From: Planctomycetaceae bacterium
GTDB lineage: Bacteria; Planctomycetota; Planctomycetia; Pirellulales; Pirellulaceae
Direction: 5' to 3'
Length of the DNA: 35,431 bases
Assembly: GCA_015490875.1 (NCBI GenBank)
Contig: WFWZ01000378.1
Location: 1-35,431, forward strand
The notes under the pieces: model-generated
What the model was told of the DNA's origin: nothing
Seen by the model: only the letters and a program-made list of their open reading frames with translations
Databases searched by the model: none
Shown here: positions 17,209 through 25,684 of the stretch, one piece after another
Numbering within the stretch: position 1 is the first letter of the stretch
How the letters are laid out: the number at the start of each line of letters is the position of its first letter
Translations under genes and position numbers: made by a program

Positions 17209-19290
17209 ATGGTCGCTTTTTCAGATCGGATGGGTCGAATTCGACGAGATCTCATGGGGCGGGTCATGGGAACCGTATTCATGAGTACTCTCTGCTTTGT
17301 CGCCGCAGCCGCTTCCTGGGGAGTCGCTCAAGAGCCCCTCAAGTCGGGCATCGATCACGAGCTGTTGGATCCGAAGATCGCTCCCGGCGACGACTTCTTC
17401 GACTACGTCAACCGCAAGTGGATCGAAAAGACCGAGATTCCTCCGGATAAGTCGGATTACGGGTCATTCACGATTCTGCAAGAGCAAGCGATCGCAGCAC
17501 TCAAAGAAATCATGGAGACGATGTCGCAACTGCCCGATCGCAAACCGGGCAGCGACGAGCAGAAAGTGGGCGACTTCTATCTCGCGTTCATGAACACAGA
17601 GCGTCTCGAGGAACTCGGAACCAAACCGATCCAGCCGCTGTTGCAACAAGTGCGCGAGATCCAAAGCAAGCAGGACCTGGCGGCGCTCTTGGGGCGTCTC
17701 CCCCGGCAAGGTGTTGGAGGTGTCTTCGCTTGCTTCGTGAATGCCGACGCACGAGCTTCCGACGAGAACATCGTCTACATCACGCAATCGGGCCTGACGC
17801 TTCCCGACCGCGACTATTACCTCAAGGACCAGCCGCGCGAAAAGCAGATTCGTGAAAAGTTCCACGCCTACATAATGGCACTGATGAAGGAAGCCGGTGT
17901 CGATGACCCCGAGCGGATCGCGGACCGAGTGCTGGATTTGGAAACGCGGATTGCACGCATCCAATGGAGTCGCGTCGAAAACCGCAACCCGCTCAAGACC
18001 TACAACAAGAAGACGGCCGAAGAAGTCGCCTCGCTGCTGAAAGGCTTCGACTGGCCCCTCTTTGCCAAAGAAGCCGGGTTCGCTGGCGAGAAGCAGTTCA
18101 TTGTGCGCCAACCCAGTTTTCTCGAGGGTGTGCGAGTCTTGTTCGCGGAGGTGCCGTTGGATGTATGGAAGGACTATCTGCTGTTCCACGTCACCGACGA
18201 GTATGCGTCACTGCTCAATCATGCGATCGACGAGTTGCATTTCGACTTTCACCGGAGGACGCTTTCGGGAGTGGCCGAGCCGAGTCCTCGGTGGAAGCGG
18301 GCCGTGGGAGCTGCGAATGCCGCCATGGGGGAACTCGTGGGGAAACTCTACGTTCGCGAACACTTCAAGCCGGAAGCCAAAGCGAGGATGAAGAATCTCG
18401 TCGCCTATCTCAAGACGGCGATGGGTGTCCGAATCCGACAACTCGAATGGATGAGCGATGCGACGAAGGAACGCGCCCTCGAGAAGCTCGCGAAGATCCG
18501 CACCAAGATCGGCTATCCGGACAAGTGGAAAGACTACAGCAAGCTCGAGATTCGTCCAGACGATCTCGTGGGGAATATGATGCGGGCAGCCGATGTCGCT
18601 TATCAACGGATGATCGACAAACTCGGCAAACCGGTCGACAAAGACGAGTGGCACATGACGCCTCAGACCGTCAACGCCTATTACAATCCCCTCGTCAATG
18701 AGATCGTCTTCCCGGCAGCCATCTTGCAGCCGCCCTTCTTCCACATGGACGCCGATGACGCAGTGAACTACGGGGGCATCGGAGCCGTGATCGGGCACGA
18801 ACTGAGCCACGGATTCGACGACAGCGGCAGCCGCTTCGACGGCGATGGAAACCTCAACAACTGGTGGACGCCCGAGGACCGAGCTGAGTTCGAAGCAAGG
18901 GCGCGACAATTGGTGGAGCAGTATTCATCTTATGAGCCGCTGCCCGGAATGAAGATCAATGGCAAGCTGACGCTCGGCGAGAACATCGGCGACCTCGGTG
19001 GTGTGAACGTGGCGTACACGGCCTACCAGTTGATGCTCGAAGGCGAAACACCGCCGGTGATCGATGGATTCACTGGTCCACAGCGTTTCTTCCTGGGATA
19101 TGCGCAGATCTGGCGGCGGAAGTACCGGCCCGAGGAACTCCGCCGGCGACTCTTCGTCGATCCTCACTCCCCGGCCAAGTTCCGCGTCAACGGAATCGTG
19201 CGCAATATCGACGCCTTCTATGAGGTGTTCGAGGTGCGCCCCGGGCAAAAACTCTACTTGCCACCGGAACAACGCGTGAAGATCTGGTAG
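17209..19290 (+). CDS. M13-family zinc metallopeptidase (PepO/neprilysin type)
   Basis: The frame is open upstream, but GGAGGAGG at 17191-17198 selects ATG 17209, giving 693 residues, which is usual for M13. The N terminus is a signal peptide (VFMSTLCFVAAAASWGVAQ). Zinc ligands are H530 and H534 in GHELSHGFDD. The third ligand is E591 in the ENIGDLGG motif, whose D595 also matches the family, and the substrate-backbone motif NAYYNP lies upstream. The C terminus RVKIW matches the family's usual terminal Trp, although the terminal Cys of neprilysin is absent. It should act as a periplasmic or envelope oligopeptidase. Its stop lies 6 bp from the stop of the convergent DUF1080 gene. Confidence 0.95.
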   Translation: MVAFSDRMGRIRRDLMGRVMGTVFMSTLCFVAAAASWGVAQEPLKSGIDHELLDPKIAPGDDFFDYVNRKWIEKTEIPPDKSDYGSFTILQEQAIAALKEIMETMSQLPDRKPGSDEQKVGDFYLAFMNTERLEELGTKPIQPLLQQVREIQSKQDLAALLGRLPRQGVGGVFACFVNADARASDENIVYITQSGLTLPDRDYYLKDQPREKQIREKFHAYIMALMKEAGVDDPERIADRVLDLETRIARIQWSRVENRNPLKTYNKKTAEEVASLLKGFDWPLFAKEAGFAGEKQFIVRQPSFLEGVRVLFAEVPLDVWKDYLLFHVTDEYASLLNHAIDELHFDFHRRTLSGVAEPSPRWKRAVGAANAAMGELVGKLYVREHFKPEAKARMKNLVAYLKTAMGVRIRQLEWMSDATKERALEKLAKIRTKIGYPDKWKDYSKLEIRPDDLVGNMMRAADVAYQRMIDKLGKPVDKDEWHMTPQTVNAYYNPLVNEIVFPAAILQPPFFHMDADDAVNYGGIGAVIGHELSHGFDDSGSRFDGDGNLNNWWTPEDRAEFEARARQLVEQYSSYEPLPGMKINGKLTLGENIGDLGGVNVAYTAYQLMLEGETPPVIDGFTGPQRFFLGYAQIWRRKYRPEELRRRLFVDPHSPAKFRVNGIVRNIDAFYEVFEVRPGQKLYLPPEQRVKIW

Positions 19291-19296
19291 AACCGA

Positions 19297-20142
19297 TCAC
19301 GGCAACGGCGTCAGTTCCACCTTGCGAAAGTCGATCGGATGGCTTTCGGACTGGAGTGAGATCGTACCGCCGCTCAGCATTGTGGGGACGCGGTCGGCGA
19401 TGCGGCGAGCATCGGGGTCGTCGAGGTCGAGCTGAGGCTGGGTGTACTCGAGAACAACCTTGCCGTTCACGTAATGCCGTATCCGCTCGTTGCCACGCAC
19501 TTCCACCTCGACCGTCACCCACTCGTCGCCTCGAAAAGTCGGAGACGTCGAGTTGGTGCAGTGTCGCTTGAGCAACTTGCCATTCATCACGACGTGTGTT
19601 CCCGGTGTGCAGAGATTGGCGGTAGGGCGTCGTCCGTTCGCGCGGCCGCCGAGAAGCTGTACCTCGATCGAAACGGGAAACTTCTGGTCGACGGCCATCG
19701 TGGCGGGATCCTGCCCATGAATCATGATGCCGCTGTTGCGAAACGCCCAACCGGGACCTCCCTCGATCTGCTCGCCCACGAACCGGTACTCGACGCGCAG
19801 CCGGTACCGTGAAAACGGCTTTTCGAAGAACAAATGGCCGAACCGCTCATCGAAACGGTCGTACTGGTCGTAGCGAACCTTCAGGAGTCCGTCTTCGACG
19901 CGAAACGTGCGACCGAAGTTCTCACCCAGGCGATAACCGCGGATCTTGGGAATCCACCCTTGAAGGTCCCGGCCGTTGAACAGGCGGATCACCTCAGAAG
20001 AGGCGGGGGCAGCCGCTGCGCTGCGGCGGAAGGAACTTCCCGCGACGGCGGAAACGGTGGCACCGGCCGCAGCGAAGAATGAGCGTCGCGACAGCGAAGT
20101 CGACGCGGGAACGGAGCGGGGATGGAGTGGCGGGCGGTGCAT
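19297..20142 (-). CDS. Tat-exported DUF1080 (3-keto-disaccharide hydrolase-like) protein
   Basis: AGGAG 9 nt upstream supports ATG 20142 (281 residues) over the longer open frame. A twin-arginine signal SRRSFFAAAG (residues 18-27) is followed by a hydrophobic stretch and an Ala-rich cleavage region. The mature part has the DUF1080 lectin-like fold hallmarks: LFNGRDLQGW at the start, FRNSGIMIHGQ, a PVSIEVQLLGG strand, and HYVNGKVVLEY near the end. Members are concanavalin-A-like and some hydrolyse 3-keto-glycosides; activity here is inferred. It converges on the M13 peptidase gene and is divergent from the S9 peptidase gene. Confidence 0.92.
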   Translation of the reverse strand: MHRPPLHPRSVPASTSLSRRSFFAAAGATVSAVAGSSFRRSAAAAPASSEVIRLFNGRDLQGWIPKIRGYRLGENFGRTFRVEDGLLKVRYDQYDRFDERFGHLFFEKPFSRYRLRVEYRFVGEQIEGGPGWAFRNSGIMIHGQDPATMAVDQKFPVSIEVQLLGGRANGRRPTANLCTPGTHVVMNGKLLKRHCTNSTSPTFRGDEWVTVEVEVRGNERIRHYVNGKVVLEYTQPQLDLDDPDARRIADRVPTMLSGGTISLQSESHPIDFRKVELTPLP

Positions 20143-20178
20143 CGGCAAGGACTCCTGGGGATGAACGAGGGACGATGA

Positions 20179-20207
20179 TGTTTTCCAACCGATTCTGTCA
20201 CTATAAT
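20179..20207 (+). promoter_or_regulatory. Candidate promoter in the divergent intergenic region
   Basis: A consensus TATAAT occurs at 20202-20207. The -35 position at 17-bp spacing reads TGTTTT (20179-20184). It would serve the S9 peptidase gene with a leader of about 210 nt. The overlapping complementary sequence reads TATAGT on the minus strand, so the same site could be a -10 for the DUF1080 gene, but no matching -35 is evident there. Confidence 0.4.
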
Positions 20208-20423
20208 CGCACCGCGGGAGGCCGAACATGGCCGAGTCGCGACGGACGAGGAGGACCCAGGTAAGCTAAACTGGCGAGGGACCGTCGTCTTCACACGGAG
20301 AGCCCGGCATTGGCCGTTGACCAAGGCGGCTGATCCTCGCGTCTGTCCATCAACCTATCACCGAATCGGCAGCGTTCGAGACAACTTCTTGTTCTTGACT
20401 TCACATCACCGGGAAACAGCACC

Positions 20424-22502
20424 ATGATTCGACTTCGAGCATCGATTGCAGCGATCTGCCTGGCGATGGCCCTACCGGTTGCCCTGTCGACGGCGGCAGA
20501 CCGGATGACTCCGGAACTCTTGTGGAAGCTCGGACGATTGGGTGACACCGCCATTTCGCCCGACGGCCATTCCATCGCGTTTGTGGTCCGCCACTACGAG
20601 CTTGCGAAGAACAAGGGACGAAGCCAGCTCTTTCTGATTAAGGATTCGAGTCAACCCCAGAAGCTGCTTGAGGCCGACTCGATTGGGAGCCTCCAGTGGG
20701 TAGAGCTGGCAGGGCGTGCTCGCCTTTTCTACACCGCACCGGCCGGCAAGGAAAAGCGGTCGCAAGTGTGGATGCTCACGCCCGGTTCGGGAACGCCGCG
20801 GCAACTGACGCATCTGGAGCACTCCGTTTCCAACTTGAAAGTCGCACCGACGGGAGATCGGATCGCCTTCACGATGCGAGTCAAGATGGATCCGACCGTT
20901 TCCGACATCTATCCTGACCTTCCCAAAGCCGACGCTCGGATCATCGACGGACTGATGTATCGCCACTGGAATCGGTGGCATGACTACCGGTACTCGCACG
21001 TGCACGTGGCCGAGTTGACCCCAGACGGAAAGGTGGGAACGCCCGTCGATCTCATGAAGGGGCTGCGAGCCAACTGTCCGGTTCCTCCCTTCGGAGGCGC
21101 CAGTGAATTCGCATGGTCGCCCGATGGAAGGCAACTCGCGCTGACCATGAAACTCGTCAACAACTGGGCTGAGTCCACTGATACGGATATCTACCTCGTC
21201 GACTTGAAGGATCCTTCACGCCGCAAGTGCATCACGCCGGGCATGAACGGCTACGACAACAACCCAGTTTACTCGCCCGATGGACGGTATCTCGCGTTTC
21301 ATTCGATGGCGCGAGCCGGCTTCGAATCGGACCGCAATCGGATCATGCTCTACGATCGCTCGAGCGGGAAGATTCGCGAATTGACCCGGGGATTGGACCA
21401 GAATGCCAACCACGCCCATTGGCTCCCCGACAGCCGGGGGTTGATCTTCGTGTCCGAATGGCGAGGCACCAATCAACTGTTTCGAATCCTCGTCCGGGAT
21501 GGGCGTACCGAGCAAATCACGACGGGGCGATACAATTGGGATCTGGTCGGCTTCCTTCCCGAAGGAAGACTGCTCGTGCAGCGTCAAAGCATGTTGCGAC
21601 CTTGGGAGTTGTACGTACTCGATGCCGACTCTCGGACGGCCACTCAGCAGGTGACGCACATCAACGATGCGATTTATGCGAGTCTAGAATTGCCGCAGAT
21701 CCGCGAGCGGTGGATTCGGTCGAGTGATGGTGCGTTGGTCCACAACTGGGTCATCTATCCGCCCGATTTCGACGCGAATCGCAAGTGGCCGATGCTGACC
21801 TATTTCCAGGGTGGTCCCCAGGGACAGATCGGCCAGTGGTTTTCCTACCGATGGAACTTCCATCTCATGGCGGCCAACGGCTACGTCGTCCTGGCGGTGA
21901 ATCGTCGTGGTCTTCCCGGATTCGGAAGAAAATGGAACGATGAGATCAGTGGCGATTGGGGCGGTCAGGCGATGCAAGACATTTTGGCGGCCACCGACGA
22001 CATGATGTCCGAATCGTATATCGACCGGCGGCGCGTCGCCGGGATCGGCGCGAGCTTCGGTGGATACACTGGGTATTGGATGATGGGGCACCACGAGGAC
22101 CGGTTCTGCACGATCATCGCGCACGCCGGCGTGTTCAATCTCGAGTCGATGTACGGTTCGACCGAGGAATTGTTCTTCGTGAACTGGGACCTGGGAGGAC
22201 CGTACTGGAAGAATCCGCAGGTGCAGCGTAAGTACAACCAGTTCTCCCCGCACCGCTTCGTCGGGAACTGGAAGACGCCGCTGTTGGTCATTCATGGCGA
22301 GAAGGATTTCCGAGTGCCGGTAACACAGGGGATGGAAGCCTTTACGGCGGCTCAAGTGCGAGGCATCCCCTCTCGTTTCCTCTACTTCCCCAATGAAGGC
22401 CACTGGGTCCTTTCGCCGCAGAACGGGGTCTTGTGGCATCGCATCTTCTTCGATTGGTTGTCCCGCTATTGCCGGGAGGATCGGTCGGCCGACCGGAAAT
22501 GA
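20424..22502 (+). CDS. S9-family serine peptidase (prolyl oligopeptidase / acylaminoacyl-peptidase type)
   Basis: This 692-residue protein has a signal peptide ([24 protein letters not shown]-like). An N-terminal beta-propeller region contains [24 protein letters not shown] and [11 protein letters not shown] blades. The C-terminal alpha/beta-hydrolase domain holds the catalytic triad: S544 in GASFGGY, D628 in HGEKDFRVP and H660 in NEGHWV. Such enzymes cleave small peptides that enter the propeller funnel, here most likely in the periplasm. No strong ribosome-binding site precedes ATG 20424. An ABC transporter ATPase gene starts 16 bp after the stop. Confidence 0.93.
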   Translation: MIRLRASIAAICLAMALPVALSTAADRMTPELLWKLGRLGDTAISPDGHSIAFVVRHYELAKNKGRSQLFLIKDSSQPQKLLEADSIGSLQWVELAGRARLFYTAPAGKEKRSQVWMLTPGSGTPRQLTHLEHSVSNLKVAPTGDRIAFTMRVKMDPTVSDIYPDLPKADARIIDGLMYRHWNRWHDYRYSHVHVAELTPDGKVGTPVDLMKGLRANCPVPPFGGASEFAWSPDGRQLALTMKLVNNWAESTDTDIYLVDLKDPSRRKCITPGMNGYDNNPVYSPDGRYLAFHSMARAGFESDRNRIMLYDRSSGKIRELTRGLDQNANHAHWLPDSRGLIFVSEWRGTNQLFRILVRDGRTEQITTGRYNWDLVGFLPEGRLLVQRQSMLRPWELYVLDADSRTATQQVTHINDAIYASLELPQIRERWIRSSDGALVHNWVIYPPDFDANRKWPMLTYFQGGPQGQIGQWFSYRWNFHLMAANGYVVLAVNRRGLPGFGRKWNDEISGDWGGQAMQDILAATDDMMSESYIDRRRVAGIGASFGGYTGYWMMGHHEDRFCTIIAHAGVFNLESMYGSTEELFFVNWDLGGPYWKNPQVQRKYNQFSPHRFVGNWKTPLLVIHGEKDFRVPVTQGMEAFTAAQVRGIPSRFLYFPNEGHWVLSPQNGVLWHRIFFDWLSRYCREDRSADRK

Positions 22503-22518
22503 GTCTGCTGCGCCGCCG

Positions 22519-23274
22519 ATGATTCGAGTCGTCGAGATCACACGTTACTTCGATGTGGGAGCTCGATCGATTTGCGCCGTCGATCACGTCAGCTTCGACG
22601 TCGGGGCGGGGGAGGTGTACGGGCTGCTCGGACCCAATGGCGCGGGAAAGACGACCACACTGCGCATGATTCTGGGACTGCTGCGTCCGAGTGGCGGTTA
22701 TGCCGAAGTAGGCCAGTGGCGAGCCGATGAAGCGCCTCAAGCGGTCAAACGTTCCCTGGGACTGTCATCAGCCGGCACGGGCGTTTACCCCTGGTTGACC
22801 GCCCGCGAGTTGCTCGAGTACTTCGGCGAACTGTACGGTTGCGATCCCGAATGGACGCAGGGTCGGATCGCCGAGTTGGCCCGTTTGTTCGGAATCGAAG
22901 AGCTGCTCGAACGGCGATGTGGGACCTTCAGCACGGGTCAGAAGCAGCGCGTCAGTTTGGCTCGAGCCCTCATGCACGATCCGCCCGCCATGCTGCTCGA
23001 CGAACCGACACGGGGGCTCGATATCGTCGGTAGTAAGGTCATCTTCGACTACGTGTCCCACTTGCGAGACCAGGGAAAGGCGGTGATTGTTTGCACGCAT
23101 CGTCTGGATGAGGCACAACGGTTGTGCGATCGGTTCGGCCTGCTGAACGAGGGTCGGCTGGTCTTGCAAGGAACGCTTGAAGAACTGCAAGACCAGACGG
23201 GGTGCCATTCGTTGACGGAGATCTTCTTGACGTTGTTGGCGCAGTCGACAGAGGAGAGTGTCGATGGACGGTAG
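22519..23274 (+). CDS. ABC transporter ATP-binding protein, NatA-like
   Basis: From ATG 22519 this is a 251-residue nucleotide-binding subunit. It has Walker [10 protein letters not shown] (38-46), signature FSTGQKQR (137-144), Walker B AMLLDEP (157-163) and H-loop His194 in CTHRLDE. The Q-loop position reads SSAGTGVYP and lacks the usual Gln, as in many NatA-type export ATPases. It overlaps the permease-CPBP gene by 11 bp, so the two are coupled and form one exporter. The start lacks a clear ribosome-binding site and may depend on the upstream S9 gene. Substrate unknown; Na+ or drug/peptide export is the usual annotation. Confidence 0.92.
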   Translation: MIRVVEITRYFDVGARSICAVDHVSFDVGAGEVYGLLGPNGAGKTTTLRMILGLLRPSGGYAEVGQWRADEAPQAVKRSLGLSSAGTGVYPWLTARELLEYFGELYGCDPEWTQGRIAELARLFGIEELLERRCGTFSTGQKQRVSLARALMHDPPAMLLDEPTRGLDIVGSKVIFDYVSHLRDQGKAVIVCTHRLDEAQRLCDRFGLLNEGRLVLQGTLEELQDQTGCHSLTEIFLTLLAQSTEESVDGR

Positions 23275-25402
23275 TCGCACGCCGCCACCTCGATCGCACG
23301 CGCGCTGGACGCGACTGGCTCAGAAGGAGCTGCGTGAGACGCTCCGGGATCGACGTACACTCGTGACACTCGTCCTGATGCCGCTTCTGGTTTATCCGTT
23401 GCTGTCGATCACCTTCAACCGTTTTCTCACAGCCATGCGGCCGGCCGAAGGCCAAATGTGGGTCATCGCCGTGCAGCCGTCCGAGGCCGTCGATGCCGTC
23501 CAGGAATTGCTCGAAGAGGGCGAGCGACTCGTGTTGCAACGACGACGCAGCGACGGTGTTGTAGGTCCTCCGCATCCTCGCGTGAGTCTCAACGCGGTGG
23601 CCGATGCACGAACTGCCGTACGGGAACTCGAAGCGACGGTCGGCATCGAGGTCACACCGCCGGCCGTGCCGACCGGGCCGCCTCGTTGGAATCTGCTCTA
23701 CCGCGACGGCGAATCGACGAGTGCCGCAGCTTTGTCATTCGTGGAGCGTCGTTTGGCTGCCGTGAATGAGCAATCGTGGAGGACACGTCTGCAGCGACTG
23801 GGCATTCCGGACCGGCCTGTCGTGGCGAGCCGCCCGGTGGCTCTGGCCCGCCCTCGTACCACGACGCTGTCACTTGCTATGCTCGTGCCGCTGATCTTGA
23901 TTCTCATGACAATTACCGGCGCCGTCTATCCAGCGATCGACCTGACCGCGGGGGAGCGTGAGCGGGGAACGCTTGAAATGTTGATCGCCTCGCCCGCCCC
24001 CGCGTATCAACTCCTCTTGGCCAAATACGTAGCGGTCGTGACGGTCGCCGTCTTGACGGCGCTGGTCAACCTTGCGGCGATGGGGATGACGTTGACGGTG
24101 TCGGGACTGGGACGCGCTTTGTTTGGAACGAGCGGGCCGTCGCCGATGGGAGTAGCGCTGGTCGTGGCGTTGACGTTCTTGTTCGCTGCCTTCTTCAGCG
24201 CTTTGCTGCTGGCGATCACTGGCATGGCCAGGAGCTTCAAGGAGGCTCAAGCTTACCTCATTCCCGTCATGCTTCTGGCGATTTCCCCTGGCATGATGAC
24301 GATGATGCCGCAGTTGCAACTCAATGGATGGCTATCGGTCGTCCCACTTGTGAACACGGCGCTGCTGGCACGCGAAGCGTTGTCGGGGGAAGCGGAGATC
24401 TTTTGGATTGCCGTCGTCGTCGTCACCGACATCCTTTATGCGGTGGGCGCCTTGGCGATCGCGGCGCGTGTTTTCGGAGCGGAAGCGGGAATCGCGGTGA
24501 CGCACGGTCAGTGGCGAGACTTGTGGCGCCGCCCCTCCCGAGCGTCAGACCAGCCAGCCTGGTCCCATGGCCTTGTGGTGCTCGCCGGCGCTTTCTTGAT
24601 GCAGTATCTTTTCGGCAACGTAGCCATCCTGACCAGCGGACACTCCATTCACCGGCTTTTATGGGCCAATGCTGGAGTCACGCTGGTCGTCTTCGCCGCG
24701 TGGCCCACCGTGCTGGCACTCCATCGCCGCATCCGCCTCCGTACCACGTTCGCGCTGGAAAGACCTCCCTGGTTTGCGTTTGTAGGCGCCGTGCTCCTGG
24801 GCGTTTCCCTTTGGCCCTGGGCCTATGAACTGTATCGACTTGCCGAAGCGGTCGGAATGGCACCGCTGGGGCAGTCACGGCTGCGTCAGATGGAGCAACT
24901 GATGGAGGGACTCAAGACGGTATCGCCCTGGGTGATTTTCGTAGCGTTGGCCGTCGTACCGGCGTTAGCCGAAGAGTGGTTTTTTCGCGGGTTCGTGTTG
25001 AGCTGGCTTCGAGCGCGGTTGAAGGTCGGCACGGGCGTGCTGGTCAGCGCCCTGCTCTTTGGGGCCTTCCATGTCTTCTCGCCCACGATGCTTTCTCCCG
25101 AACGATTTCTGCCAACCACGTTGCTGGGGCTGGTGCTCGGATGGCTCTGTGTGCGAACGCGGAGTCTCTGGCCGGGGGTGGTCGTGCATCTGGTGCACAA
25201 CGGCTTGTTACCGTGGATCGTCTTACACCAGCGACAGTGGGAATGGTTATGGGATCAGGGCAGTGGAGAGGGAACGCCCCCGATCGCTCCGCTTTGGCTT
25301 GGCGTCGCCCTGATGTGCAATCTGGTGGGTCTTGCGTTGATCTTCCTCTGGACACGCGGACGCCGACCACGTCGAGCACCCGATGCCTCGAGAGTCTCCT
25401 GA
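23264..25402 (+). CDS. NatB-type ABC permease fused to a CPBP intramembrane protease
   Basis: GAGGAG at 23251-23256 places the start at ATG 23264 (712 residues). Residues up to about 430 are an ABC-2/NatB permease: a cytoplasmic [17 protein letters not shown] start, one helix, a large extracytoplasmic loop, then several helices including [18 protein letters not shown]. The C-terminal part is a CPBP (Abi/CAAX-like) protease domain with all motifs: E570-E571 in EEWFFRG, H603 in FGAFH, and H642xxxN646 in HLVHN. The fusion architecture occurs in planctomycetes. The protease may process the exported cargo or act on the transporter; this is inference. It ends an operon, with a terminator 48 bp downstream. 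Confidence 0.93.
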   Translation: MDGSRTPPPRSHARWTRLAQKELRETLRDRRTLVTLVLMPLLVYPLLSITFNRFLTAMRPAEGQMWVIAVQPSEAVDAVQELLEEGERLVLQRRRSDGVVGPPHPRVSLNAVADARTAVRELEATVGIEVTPPAVPTGPPRWNLLYRDGESTSAAALSFVERRLAAVNEQSWRTRLQRLGIPDRPVVASRPVALARPRTTTLSLAMLVPLILILMTITGAVYPAIDLTAGERERGTLEMLIASPAPAYQLLLAKYVAVVTVAVLTALVNLAAMGMTLTVSGLGRALFGTSGPSPMGVALVVALTFLFAAFFSALLLAITGMARSFKEAQAYLIPVMLLAISPGMMTMMPQLQLNGWLSVVPLVNTALLAREALSGEAEIFWIAVVVVTDILYAVGALAIAARVFGAEAGIAVTHGQWRDLWRRPSRASDQPAWSHGLVVLAGAFLMQYLFGNVAILTSGHSIHRLLWANAGVTLVVFAAWPTVLALHRRIRLRTTFALERPPWFAFVGAVLLGVSLWPWAYELYRLAEAVGMAPLGQSRLRQMEQLMEGLKTVSPWVIFVALAVVPALAEEWFFRGFVLSWLRARLKVGTGVLVSALLFGAFHVFSPTMLSPERFLPTTLLGLVLGWLCVRTRSLWPGVVVHLVHNGLLPWIVLHQRQWEWLWDQGSGEGTPPIAPLWLGVALMCNLVGLALIFLWTRGRRPRRAPDASRVS

Positions 25403-25449
25403 AGCTCACTGACCCGGTGGGCTCTATGGACCTCTTGCGTCGTATGCGT

Positions 25450-25470
25450 CCCATACGTCGTATGGGTTTT
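25450..25470 (+). terminator. Intrinsic terminator of the transporter operon
   Basis: CCCATA (25450-25455) and TATGGG (25461-25466) flank the loop CGTCG, followed by TTTTAT. The whole 17-nt core is a perfect inverted repeat, CCCATACG-T-CGTATGGG. It sits 48 bp after the permease stop, on the strand of the operon. The stem is short and partly A+T, so it may be moderate in strength. The remaining 215 bp to the convergent gene shows nothing else I can name. Confidence 0.55.
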
Positions 25471-25684
25471 ATCCGGCACGGCGAGCGGCAACGTAAGTGC
25501 CAGTATCACAGCATGCGCGAAATAGCTACGACGGAGCGAGCCATTCCAATCCCATTCCTACGTGCGTCGACTGGACTCATGTTCGAAGCTGGATTGGTAC
25601 CGCACATACCTTTCCTGTCCCTTCTGATTCGACGCCGGGATCAGAAGCAACAGGAAGTCTCGCACGCGGGCAATGACAGCCCCG

